This document shows positions 40,017 through 48,459 of a stretch of 64,000 nucleotides of DNA, piece by piece. This stretch comes from Verrucomicrobiia bacterium. GTDB taxonomy: Bacteria > Verrucomicrobiota > Verrucomicrobiia > Limisphaerales > JADLHS01. How positions within the stretch are numbered: position 1 is the first letter of the stretch; every line of letters begins with the position of its first letter. A model generated the notes under the pieces. The model had not been told where the DNA came from and made no database searches. It was given only the letters and a program-made list of their open reading frames with translations. Made by a program: the position numbers and the translations under genes. The stretch lies in assembly GCA_026125285.1 (NCBI GenBank), contig JAHCLO010000021.1, positions 1 to 64,000 of the forward strand, in the 5' to 3' direction.

Positions 40017-41528
40017 GTGCGAAAGCGTGTATCAACATTTGACTATGATGTGGCGATTCTCGGAGGAGGCAGCGCGGGCTACGCCGCTGCGCGAACCGCA
40101 GCCAGCGCCGGAATGAAGCCGGTGCTGATCGAAGGCGGGGAGGAGGTCGGCGGCCTGTGCATCTTGCGCGGGTGCATGCCCAGCAAGGCGCTGCTTTACG
40201 CGGCGGAAGTCTTGCATCTCGCGCGCAAGGCCGAAACCTGGGGGTTGAAGATCAAATCCGCCGGATTCGATTTTGCAGGGGTCATGGAGCGCAAGGCGAA
40301 GCTGATCGCCGGCTTTGCGGATTACCGGCGAGAACAGCTTGAGCGTGGCCGGTTCAAGTTCATCCGCGCACACGCAAAGTTTCTCGACGCGCACACGCTG
40401 GAATTACGTTCCCATCCCTTGTCCGTAGCCGCCGACGTGAGGAGGCGGAATGGCTCACAAGAATCCGCCTCCTTGCGTCGGCGGCTACGGTCCAGCGCGG
40501 ACACAGCCGGTGAATGCACGCAGAGACTCACCGCCGGTCAATTCATCATCGCCACCGGCTCGGTCATCGCGCCCCCTCCCCTGCCCTCGCTGGCGGAAGT
40601 TGGCTATCTCACCAGCGACCACGCGCTCTCGCTCAAGAAACTGCCCAAGTCGCTGATTGTCCTGGGCGGCGGCGCCATCGCCTGCGAACTGGCGCAGTTC
40701 CTCGCCCGTTTCGACGTGCGGGTGACCATGATCCAGCGCAGTCCGCACATTTTGAAGGAATTCGATGAGGACGCAGCCAAGGTGATCGAAACGGTATTCC
40801 GCCGTGAAGGCATCCGATTGTTCACCGGCACGCGGTTGTTGGACGCGAGGCGCGCGGGCAAACAAAAAGTGGTGAGCTTCGAACACGCCGGCCGAAACGT
40901 GCGCGTGCAAGCGGATGAAATCCTGTTTGCGCTCGGGCGCGCGCCCAATACCGCGAGCCTCGCCCTGGATCGCGCGGGCGTGCAGACGGAACAAGGCCGC
41001 ATCGTCACTAACGCGCGGATGCAAACCAGCGCGCGGCACATCTTCGCGGCGGGCGATTGTACCGGGCCGCATGAGATTGTTCACATTGCCATTCAGCAGG
41101 CGGAGGTCGCGGCCCACAATCTCGCCAACCCGCGTCGCCCCCGCGCCGTGGATTACCGCCTGCTTGCCAACGTGGTGTTCACCGATCCGCAGGTCGCGAC
41201 CGTGGGGCTGACCGAAAAGGCCGCGCTCGCCCAAAACATTCCATTCGTCGCGGCGAGCTATCCTTTCAACGACCACGGCAAATCGCTGATCATGGAGGCG
41301 CTGGACGGCTTCGTGAAGCTGCTGGCGGACCCGAGATCAGGCGAGATTCTGGGCGGGGTCTGCGTTGGCCCGATGGGTGGGGAGTTGATCCATGAAATCA
41401 ACACGGCCATGGCGAAACGAATGACGGTTCAGGAACTGGCCGCGACGCCGCACTATCATCCCACGCTCGCGGAAATCTGGACTTACCCGGCGGAGGAACT
41501 GGCGGAACAAGTTCCATCAGTGAAATGA
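40017..41528 (+). CDS. Pyridine nucleotide-disulfide oxidoreductase (dihydrolipoamide dehydrogenase/mercuric reductase-like)
   Basis: A class I flavoprotein disulfide reductase. GTG 40017 gives RKRVSTFDYDVAILGGGSAG, with the FAD-binding GxGxxG-like site at residues 16-21; the open frame upstream to 39903 has no domain. The redox-active disulfide is GGLCILRGCMPSK (Cys48, Cys53). The NAD(P)-binding domain has IVLGGGAIACELAQFLARF, and the FAD-ribityl block IFAAGDCTG and the HYHPTLAEIW catalytic His/Glu region are present. Dihydrolipoamide dehydrogenase, mercuric reductase and relatives all fit; no lipoyl-enzyme or mer genes lie nearby to decide. About 23 residues (136-158) are supplied by an in-frame palindrome between the FAD and NAD domains. 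Confidence 0.88.
   Translation: MRKRVSTFDYDVAILGGGSAGYAAARTAASAGMKPVLIEGGEEVGGLCILRGCMPSKALLYAAEVLHLARKAETWGLKIKSAGFDFAGVMERKAKLIAGFADYRREQLERGRFKFIRAHAKFLDAHTLELRSHPLSVAADVRRRNGSQESASLRRRLRSSADTAGECTQRLTAGQFIIATGSVIAPPPLPSLAEVGYLTSDHALSLKKLPKSLIVLGGGAIACELAQFLARFDVRVTMIQRSPHILKEFDEDAAKVIETVFRREGIRLFTGTRLLDARRAGKQKVVSFEHAGRNVRVQADEILFALGRAPNTASLALDRAGVQTEQGRIVTNARMQTSARHIFAAGDCTGPHEIVHIAIQQAEVAAHNLANPRRPRAVDYRLLANVVFTDPQVATVGLTEKAALAQNIPFVAASYPFNDHGKSLIMEALDGFVKLLADPRSGEILGGVCVGPMGGELIHEINTAMAKRMTVQELAATPHYHPTLAEIWTYPAEELAEQVPSVK
40423..40490. repeat. Palindrome (family B variant) inside the flavin reductase gene
   Basis: Arms 40423-40449 and 40464-40490 are inverted copies matching at 25 of 27 positions around a 14-base loop. 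The arm shares GCCGACGTGAG with the perfect palindrome in the RM gene. It is read in frame as an Arg/Ser-rich peptide between two conserved domains. Confidence 0.92.
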
Positions 41529-41621
41529 CACCGCTGGTTACCGCCGTCGCACGCAAATCAGTTTACCTCGCCGATTCGAGAGCGGGGAATGGAATGCACT
41601 GACATAGAACGAAGAGACTCC

Positions 41622-42770
41622 ATGAACAAACAAACATGCAGATCAAGGCAACAATCACCAGCCACACTCTTGCGGCCACTGACCACCATCCTGCTCCTCA
41701 GTCTGGTCATGGCAATCCCCGGTTTCGCCCAGGAAACCGGCGAAGCGGCGCGTTGGCAATGGCGCGATGCTCGTGAGTTGACTGTCGAAGGTAAAGGCTG
41801 GACCGACACCAAAGATTTCTACGATCGGCTGCCCGCGCGCGCTGAAAGCCTGGTGCGGGCGCCGGTGTGGAACTTGAGCCGCGATTCCGCCGGGATCAGT
41901 GTGCGCTTTGTCACGGAAGCCACCACGATTGCGGCCCAGTGGCAATTGCGGCGGGAGGCGCTGGCGATGCCACACATGCCGGCCACGGGCGTGAGCGGGC
42001 TGGATTTGTACGTGAAGGAACAAGGGCAATGGCGCTGGCTCGGTAACGGCCGTCCCACGAGAGCCAACGAGGAGAAAGTGCTGGTCAGCGGATTGACCGC
42101 AGGCCGACGAGAATACTTGTTGTACTTACCGCTGTACAACGGAGTGCAGGAGGTGAAGATCGGCGTGCCACCGGGGGTGGAGTTGCAGGCCGGCCCGGAG
42201 CGACCAGTGCGGACAAAGCCGGTGGTCTTCTACGGGACATCCATCGTGCAAGGCGGCTGCGCTTCGCGCCCAGGCATGGCGTATCCCGCGATTCTGGGGC
42301 GTCGCTTTGACCTCCCCACCATCAATCTTGGTTTCTCCGGCAACGCCCGAAGTGAACCGGAAATGGCCCGCCTGCTGGCGGAACTGACACCCGCCGCGTT
42401 TGTGCTCGATCCCCTGCCCAACATGACCGGCGAACTGGTGACCGCGCAATTCGAGCAATTCGTACGCATCCTGCGGGAAGCCCATCCGCAGACGCCGATT
42501 GTGCTGGTGGAACATCTGGAATACACGGACGGCGAATTCGTGGGAGCACGCCGGGAAAAAGTCGCCGCCGCGAACGCTGCGTTGCGGATGATCCACCAAC
42601 GCCTGGTCAAGAGCGGTCAGCAAAGGCTGTTTCTGGTCACCGGCGACAAATTGATCGGTCGCGATGGTGAAGCCACGGTGGATGGAACGCATCCGACGGA
42701 TTTGGGCTTTCTGCGGATGGCGGATGCGCTGGCGCCAGTCCTGCGGCGAGCTTTGAAGACAAACCGCTGA
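41622..42770 (+). CDS. Secreted SGNH/GDSL-type hydrolase
   Basis: From ATG 41622 (MNKQTCRSRQQSPATLLRPL) a 382-residue protein with a signal peptide cleaved near GFAQ. After an N-terminal jelly-roll-like domain, the SGNH hydrolase core begins at PVVFYGTSIVQGGCASRPG (block I, catalytic Ser). It continues with INLGFSGNARSEPEMARLL (blocks II/III Gly/Asn) and ends with DGTHPTDLGFLRMA (block V Asp/His). Exported members remove acetyl or other acyl groups from carbohydrates. No polysaccharide locus is adjacent. Frame position and composition are normal for the chromosome. Confidence 0.87.
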   Translation: MNKQTCRSRQQSPATLLRPLTTILLLSLVMAIPGFAQETGEAARWQWRDARELTVEGKGWTDTKDFYDRLPARAESLVRAPVWNLSRDSAGISVRFVTEATTIAAQWQLRREALAMPHMPATGVSGLDLYVKEQGQWRWLGNGRPTRANEEKVLVSGLTAGRREYLLYLPLYNGVQEVKIGVPPGVELQAGPERPVRTKPVVFYGTSIVQGGCASRPGMAYPAILGRRFDLPTINLGFSGNARSEPEMARLLAELTPAAFVLDPLPNMTGELVTAQFEQFVRILREAHPQTPIVLVEHLEYTDGEFVGARREKVAAANAALRMIHQRLVKSGQQRLFLVTGDKLIGRDGEATVDGTHPTDLGFLRMADALAPVLRRALKTNR

Positions 42771-42815
42771 ATCCAAACCGGCGGCAACCGACGATTCCTC
42801 GCCAGCTTTGGGAAA

Positions 42816-43052
42816 TTACGATGCTGCGGAGTGCGCCGGGACGGTGCCGGTGGAAGGCAGCGGAAAAACTTCGTCAAACTGGCTGTCCGAGAATCTGACG
42901 GCAATTTGAACCCCACTGAGCGCGTGCTCGCGCGCGAAATTGATGGCCCGCTGCGAGTGCTGGAAATCGTACGCCTCCAGCGGATTGGCCGTCCAGTTTC
43001 CCAGACTCCGCAGGTAAAGCTGCGTGCGCGCGTGTTGCAGCAGGATTCTCAT
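42816..43052 (-). CDS. Small hypothetical protein
   Basis: A 78-residue frame from ATG 43052: MRILLQHARTQLYLRSLGNW, then YDFQHSQRAINFAREHALSG, then VQIAVRFSDSQFDEVFPLP. The strand-helix-strand pattern and codon bias look genuinely coding, and there is no better frame on the other strand. I believe similar short proteins occur in Verrucomicrobia, but cannot name a family. No signal peptide. It lies between convergent and divergent neighbours with no evident operon. Confidence 0.55.
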   Translation of the reverse strand: MRILLQHARTQLYLRSLGNWTANPLEAYDFQHSQRAINFAREHALSGVQIAVRFSDSQFDEVFPLPSTGTVPAHSAAS

Positions 43053-43292
43053 GAACTTTCGCTTTATTCAGGTTCGGCACGCCGGCTTCGAGGACTCCGC
43101 TCGCAACTTCAGCGAAGGCATCAAACCCGGCAGTCGAAGCTTATTCCGATCCTGTTCGCAGGCAAGTCCAAGTATGGATAAAATTTTGGGCGATGCCATT
43201 GCCGAATTGCCCGGCCAAAGAGTCGGCCGCGTGGCAACGGCGCAGTTTCCGCTCGTCAATTACCCGGTCACTGCCTACGTTACGCTGGTGTT

Positions 43293-44303
43293 ATGAAAAA
43301 GCGTTTCGTTCTGGCGTGGACAGTTCTGGTTTCCGCCGTCTGGCAGGTGGAAACGGCGGCATTGGCACAGGCGACTTTCGCCGGCAGCAATCCTCCGTCC
43401 ATCCGCCTGATCCCAACCCCCAGCGAAGTGGGTTTGAGTGCGCCCCAACCACCACCGCCAGCGCCTCGCCCCATCCAAGTGCGCCCGCTGCAACCCGGCG
43501 CCGCGTTTCCCAACTTTCCCGTCACGCCCGTCGCCACCGCGCCCGGGCCGCTGCCGCCTGACATCATCGTTTGGGACGAAGATTTGAAGGAGTCCACCCT
43601 TGCTCCTGGCGAAGTCCATTCACTGCTCACGTTTAACTTCACCAATGTTTCATCGTCCGATGTCACCATCACCCACGTGCAAACCAGTTGCGGCTGCACC
43701 ACGCCGCGCCTGCCGCAGATGCCGTGGAAGGTGGCGGCCGGAAGGCATGGTGAGATACCGGTGGTGATGAACATGGCCGGCCGGTCGGGGACCATTTTCA
43801 AAACCGTTACGGTCAATACCGACAAAGGCTGGAAGATGCTCACGGTCAAGACCACGATACCACCGGCTTCGCCGACCGCGATGACCGCCAACGAACGATT
43901 GCGGAACCAACAACTCGTGCTGGCCGACCGGCAGGCGGTCTTCAAGGGTGATTGTGCGCGCTGTCACGTCGAGCCGGTGATCGGCAAGATGGGCAAGGAC
44001 CTTTACACCGCCGCTTGCGGCATCTGCCATGAAGCCGAGCACCGCGCGGAAATGGTGCCGGACCTGACCGCGTTAAATCACGCCACGAGCGCCGAATACT
44101 GGAGACACTGGATCACCCACGGCAAGGTTGGCTCGCTGATGCCGGCCTTTGCCCACGCGCAAGGCGGACCGCTCTCCGAAGCGCAAATCACCTCTCTGGT
44201 GGATTACCTGGTCAAGGCCATGCCCTCCAAACCCGGCGCTGCAAGCCCAAGCCTACCGGCCGTTGTTCCGACGAAGGCTTCCGCCCCTTCCGGCGGACGT
44301 TGA
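43293..44303 (+). CDS. DUF1573 and di-heme cytochrome c fusion protein
   Basis: The 336-residue protein has a signal peptide (MKKRFVLAWTVLVSAVWQ, then Ala-rich) and a proline-rich linker. A DUF1573 immunoglobulin-like domain follows (LLTFNFTNVSSSDVTITHVQ and SCGCTTPRLP). The C-terminal cytochrome part has two CxxCH heme sites, CARCH and CGICH, followed by a LMPAF-type Met ligand (GSLMPAFAHAQGGPLSEAQ). It should be a periplasmic electron carrier. The link of a DUF1573 domain to a heme domain is uncommon and makes a role near the outer surface or an assembly site likely, but no partner gene shows which. Confidence 0.85.
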   Translation: MKKRFVLAWTVLVSAVWQVETAALAQATFAGSNPPSIRLIPTPSEVGLSAPQPPPPAPRPIQVRPLQPGAAFPNFPVTPVATAPGPLPPDIIVWDEDLKESTLAPGEVHSLLTFNFTNVSSSDVTITHVQTSCGCTTPRLPQMPWKVAAGRHGEIPVVMNMAGRSGTIFKTVTVNTDKGWKMLTVKTTIPPASPTAMTANERLRNQQLVLADRQAVFKGDCARCHVEPVIGKMGKDLYTAACGICHEAEHRAEMVPDLTALNHATSAEYWRHWITHGKVGSLMPAFAHAQGGPLSEAQITSLVDYLVKAMPSKPGAASPSLPAVVPTKASAPSGGR

Positions 44304-44350
44304 TTCGATTCAAGGCGAGTTCCAGGCCAAGAGGACGACTCTCCACCGGT

Positions 44351-45631
44351 TCACAACCGCATTGGTTGTCGCCGGGCGTATGTCAGCGTCCGCCACAGCC
44401 ACTCCATGGGGCCAAAGCGGAACCGTTTCAGCCACCAAACACTGAAGGGAATTTGCGCCGCGTAGATGATCAACGCCAGCACCACTCCCGGCGCCCGCCC
44501 CACCGAGCCGTACCAACCCAGCCCGTAACTGTAGAAGAGCGTCGTGCAGACCACCGATTGCAGGAGGTAATTGGTCAACGCCATGCGCCCGACGGCCGCG
44601 AGCGGATGGAGCCACTGGTGCGCGCCCGGGCGGCGCAGCAACAGCGTCAGCCCCGCGGCATAGGCAAGACAGAGCGCCGGCCCGCCCACCGCCAGGGTGG
44701 CCGCGCTGACAACCCAAAGCGGCGAGGCACTGGCCGGGTCGGCCACCGCGTAAGTGACGGTGTAAATCAAATTGGCGGGTAACCCCAGGGCGAGACCCCA
44801 GCCGAGCGTACGCCGGATAAAGCCCAGGTTGGCTTCGAGGTCATGCAGGAGCCGCCGCCGGCCCGCGTACAGTCCGAAGAGAAACATCGCGAAGAACATC
44901 GGCGCGTAGTACCAAACATATTGGTAGAGAAACAGCACGTTGCGGGCGCGTTGCGCGAACACTTCGGCCAGGTTGCCGTGTGCGAAGGCGCGCAGATTCT
45001 CCGCCGACGCCTGTTCATACCAGGCATTGGTCGCGGCCAGTTCCTTCTGGATGCTCTCCGCCGCACCCGGCACGAACGTGGCCAGCGTCATCATGGCTGC
45101 CAGCAGGGCGTATATCAGGACCGGCAACACCAGGCAGATCCCCGCCCACACCAGCAGCGTCGTGGGCCGGCGATATCGAAACGCCAACAGCAGGAAACCG
45201 AACAGCGCGTACACCACGAGAATGTCGCCTTCCCAGATCAGAAACGCGTGCGCCAGACCAATCGCCAACAATGCCAGCAGTCGCCGCGCGTAACGGCCCA
45301 CGAAACCGGCCCCGCGCGCCGCCGCCCGCTCCATCTGAATCGCCATGCCCAGGCCGAAGAGGAACGAGAAGAGCGATATGAATTTCCCCTCCGCAAAAAT
45401 CCGCACGAGCCAGTCCGCCGCCACGTCCGCGCGCGTGGTCCACGGTTGGTTGGCCATGAACAAGTCGTAACATGGCCAACTGAACAGTGCCATGTTGACC
45501 AGCAAAATACCAAGCAAGGCAAAACCGCGCAGCACGTCGAGCGTTTCAATCCGTTCTGCCGGGGCCACCGGCGCGGGAGGCGGAGCGCGGAATTCGCCAA
45601 TGACGGGCGGGATGTCGGGTACGGCCTGCAT
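44351..45631 (-). CDS. DUF418 family membrane protein (YeiB-like)
   Basis: From ATG 45631 (MQAVPDIPPVIGEFRAP) a 426-residue multi-pass membrane protein. IETLDVLRGFALLGILLVNM is the DUF418/acyltransferase-3-like opening, and the C-terminus has FGPMEWLWRTLTYARRQPM, the classical DUF418 end. About eight to ten hydrophobic helices are visible. Function of the family is unknown; a transport or lipid/glycan acyl-transfer role has been suggested because of the opening motif. It lies 50 bases downstream of the Nramp-like gene and may share its transcript. Confidence 0.87.
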   Translation of the reverse strand: MQAVPDIPPVIGEFRAPPPAPVAPAERIETLDVLRGFALLGILLVNMALFSWPCYDLFMANQPWTTRADVAADWLVRIFAEGKFISLFSFLFGLGMAIQMERAAARGAGFVGRYARRLLALLAIGLAHAFLIWEGDILVVYALFGFLLLAFRYRRPTTLLVWAGICLVLPVLIYALLAAMMTLATFVPGAAESIQKELAATNAWYEQASAENLRAFAHGNLAEVFAQRARNVLFLYQYVWYYAPMFFAMFLFGLYAGRRRLLHDLEANLGFIRRTLGWGLALGLPANLIYTVTYAVADPASASPLWVVSAATLAVGGPALCLAYAAGLTLLLRRPGAHQWLHPLAAVGRMALTNYLLQSVVCTTLFYSYGLGWYGSVGRAPGVVLALIIYAAQIPFSVWWLKRFRFGPMEWLWRTLTYARRQPMRL

Positions 45632-45681
45632 GACTCTACAAGTCTCGTGTGAGCGCGATGGGTGACAAGAGTTACAGGCGG

Positions 45682-47181
45682 TCAAGACCCTTGAAGGAAG
45701 CCCCGATCAAGGTTCGCGGGTGACATCAGCGCCGTGCGCTTCCCGAACAACTCCGGCAACTTGTCAATGACGCGGCTCTTGATCTGAATCCCGGCGCCAA
45801 CCACTGACATGGCCACGGCGACCGCCAGAATGACGTTAAACACCGCACGTTTCCAACCGCTACCCACCGCCGATCCCAGGTAACTGCGGCGGTTGTTCAT
45901 GATCAGAAAAGTGAGGTACGCGATGGGCAGCATCGTAAAGCAAATGGCCGACGCTACAACCGGCAACCAGAGCGGGGTGGAGGTAACCACGCCCAACAAA
46001 CCCACCGCCGGCACCAGCGTGAAAACGCGGTACCGCCAGACCGTGTAATCGAGCTTGAGCATCTCGCACATCGTGAATCCGCACACCACCATGTGTGCGC
46101 TGATCGCGCCGCAGGTCATGGCGATGAAGCCCAGATTGAACACGATGCGGCCCAGATTCGCGCCCATCACCGGCTCCAGCGCCCGCGCGGCGTCCACGGG
46201 CCGCAGGTCGGTACGGACGACATCCCCGAGGGCCGGATTGTAGATGGTGTTGGCCATCGCGATGATGATCAGCGAAGTCACCAGCACGAACGGCATGAAC
46301 ATGGACATGGCGAGGTCCCACCGGGAAAGTTGTTTGTGGTTTTGTCCCCAGCCTTTGGCGAGCAGCGAATAGCCATAGAGAAACGTCATGTTGATCCCCA
46401 CCGCCGCGCCAATGGCCCCTAACACGGTTTGAATCCCCTCCGGACTGCGCGGCAGATGGAACGCAAACAGGCCGCGGAAGAGTTCCCCCCAGTTGATGCC
46501 GGTGGAAATCACCACAATCGCAAACGACAGGATTACCAGGGCGATGACTCCGCGCAAAAACCACTCATAAATCTTGATGCCCTTGGCGCGGCTGCCGTAA
46601 TTCCAGGTGGTGAAAATGCCGATCCCCAGCAGCAGGAAACCAATGCCGAAACTGACCGCGTAACCCGCTCCGGTAAAACCGCGCTTCCCGTCCGCATCCA
46701 CGCTGGACACCACAATACCAAACATGTCCGCCAGGTCGCGCGCCGCGCCGGCAGCCAGTCCGTACTGGGGAAAATGCCAGATCACCGAGGCCACGATCGT
46801 GGCAATGGCCCAGAGCAAGGGAATGAGCGGATGCAGTTCTCGTCCGAACGCCCGGTAAGGCCGCTCGCCGCTGGTGAGCACCACGTTGCCCAGCGCAGCC
46901 AACATGCAAACACCGAGGAGCATCGCCACGGGTTGCACCCACAAGAGTTGGTAGCCAAACGAGGCGCCGGCCACCACGGACGCCACCGCGCTCCCCGCGC
47001 CGAGAGTCATGGCGCTTTGCAGCAGACCCGGTCCGGTGCGCTTGAGATAACCGGCCGCACGGGTCAGGAAAGGCTGGTTTTCCAGAGCCTGCAATTCGGC
47101 GACTTCGCGTTGCAACTTTTCCGGGTCCCACTTGCTCGTCATCGGGAGACCGGCGTTTCCCTGCGGCGCGGACGATTTCAT
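45682..47181 (-). CDS. Nramp-family-like membrane transporter with altered metal motifs
   Basis: A 499-residue protein with about eleven membrane helices in the Nramp arrangement (GPGLLQSAMTLGAGSAVASV as helix 1, IGAAVGINMTFLYGYSLLAK as helix 6). Starts at ATG 47181 or ATG 47142 are equally possible; further in-frame sequence upstream is not family-like. Unlike classical Nramp transporters, helix 1 lacks the DPGN motif and helix 6 lacks MPH, both of which bind the metal. It may therefore carry another ion (such as Mg2+, as in Nramp-related transporters) or have lost transport. A half-copy of repeat family A lies just before ATG 47142. Confidence 0.8.
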   Translation of the reverse strand: MKSSAPQGNAGLPMTSKWDPEKLQREVAELQALENQPFLTRAAGYLKRTGPGLLQSAMTLGAGSAVASVVAGASFGYQLLWVQPVAMLLGVCMLAALGNVVLTSGERPYRAFGRELHPLIPLLWAIATIVASVIWHFPQYGLAAGAARDLADMFGIVVSSVDADGKRGFTGAGYAVSFGIGFLLLGIGIFTTWNYGSRAKGIKIYEWFLRGVIALVILSFAIVVISTGINWGELFRGLFAFHLPRSPEGIQTVLGAIGAAVGINMTFLYGYSLLAKGWGQNHKQLSRWDLAMSMFMPFVLVTSLIIIAMANTIYNPALGDVVRTDLRPVDAARALEPVMGANLGRIVFNLGFIAMTCGAISAHMVVCGFTMCEMLKLDYTVWRYRVFTLVPAVGLLGVVTSTPLWLPVVASAICFTMLPIAYLTFLIMNNRRSYLGSAVGSGWKRAVFNVILAVAVAMSVVGAGIQIKSRVIDKLPELFGKRTALMSPANLDRGFLQGS

Positions 47182-47493
47182 CGGCGCATCATGGGAAGAT
47201 GCGACGGCGAGTTCAATGGAAAGATTCTGAATCAAGCTTGCCAACGGCGCGGCCACATAGGGTTCGCCACGAGATTCGACAGCCAGGTTCTCGAAGCTTC
47301 TGGACGAGGACAGCGTCGTGGTAGCGGAAACTTTTTTTGAACATTTTCCGCTGAGATTGTCAAAGTGCCGTAGCGGCCAAGTTCGCACCCGCACCGGGTC
47401 AGCGTGCCGCACAACCTGAAAAAACAAGTTTACAACGGCCACGAGAGTCGTTATTTGGACGCTCCGTCTTCCGAATGAAGCGGACTGGAAACC

Positions 47494-48459
47494 ATGATAA
47501 AAGTAGAGAATCTGGCAAAGTTTTTCGGCACGAAACGGGCCGTTGACGGGGTTTCGTTTTCAGTGGCACGCGGGGAGGTGCTCGGTTTTCTCGGCCCAAA
47601 CGGCGCCGGCAAATCCACCACGATGCGGATGATCACCGGCTTCATTCCACCGACGGCCGGCAAGGTCAGCGTGGGGGGATATGATATGGTGGAGAACCCC
47701 ATTCCGGCCAAGCGTCTGATTGGCTATCTCCCCGAAAACGCGCCCGCCTACACGGACATGACCGTGAGCGGCTTCCTGAGTTTCGCGGCGGAAATTCGCG
47801 GGTTGAGCGGCGACGCAAAGAAGAAGGCCGTGCATCGCGCGGTGGAGATGTGCTTCCTGGAAAGCGTGCTACACCAAAGCGTGGAAACCCTGTCCAAAGG
47901 CTATCGGCACCGCACGTGTTTTGCGCAGTCCATCATTCACGATCCTGAAGTGCTGATTCTCGATGAGCCTACGGACGGCCTGGACCCGAATCAGAAACAT
48001 GAAGTGCGCGGCCTGATCAAGCGCATGGGTGAGAAGAAGGCCATCATCTTTTCCACGCATATTTTGGAGGAAGTGGATGCGGCGTGTTCGCGGGCCATCA
48101 TCATTGATCGGGGCCGCATCGTGGCCAACGGGACCCCGCAGGAATTGCGGCGCAAGTCCGAGTGGGCCGGCGCCGTGACGTTGCGGGTGAAAGGGGTCGC
48201 GGGATCGGCTGTCTCGGCCAAGTTGTACCAGGTGCAGGCGGTGAACCGTGTCACGGTGGTGGAGGAAAAGGAGGGCCGCGTGACGGTGTCGGTGTTTCCC
48301 AAGCCGCAGGCGACGGGCGCCAACGGAGAGTTCGCCCGCGCCGTCGGCGAAGCGGCGCACGGCTGGCATATTGAACAACTGCAAATTGAGGAGGGTCGCT
48401 TGGATGAAGTTTTCCGGAGCATCACCATGCCGGACACGAAGCAGGAGGTGAAGAAGTGA
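47494..48459 (+). CDS. ABC transporter ATP-binding protein (GldA-like)
   Basis: The first gene of a four-gene ABC operon. The 321-residue ATPase has Walker A GPNGAGKSTTMRMI, signature LSKGYRHRT (a variant of LSGGQ common in the CcmA/GldA branch), Walker B VLILDEPTDGLDPNQ and the H-loop FSTHILEEV. A C-terminal domain of about 90 residues follows, as in GldA and bacitracin-type exporters. The stop overlaps the next gene's GTG. The following permease and auxiliary proteins match the gliding-type GldAFG layout, though no other motility genes are visible. Confidence 0.94.
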   Translation: MIKVENLAKFFGTKRAVDGVSFSVARGEVLGFLGPNGAGKSTTMRMITGFIPPTAGKVSVGGYDMVENPIPAKRLIGYLPENAPAYTDMTVSGFLSFAAEIRGLSGDAKKKAVHRAVEMCFLESVLHQSVETLSKGYRHRTCFAQSIIHDPEVLILDEPTDGLDPNQKHEVRGLIKRMGEKKAIIFSTHILEEVDAACSRAIIIDRGRIVANGTPQELRRKSEWAGAVTLRVKGVAGSAVSAKLYQVQAVNRVTVVEEKEGRVTVSVFPKPQATGANGEFARAVGEAAHGWHIEQLQIEEGRLDEVFRSITMPDTKQEVKK

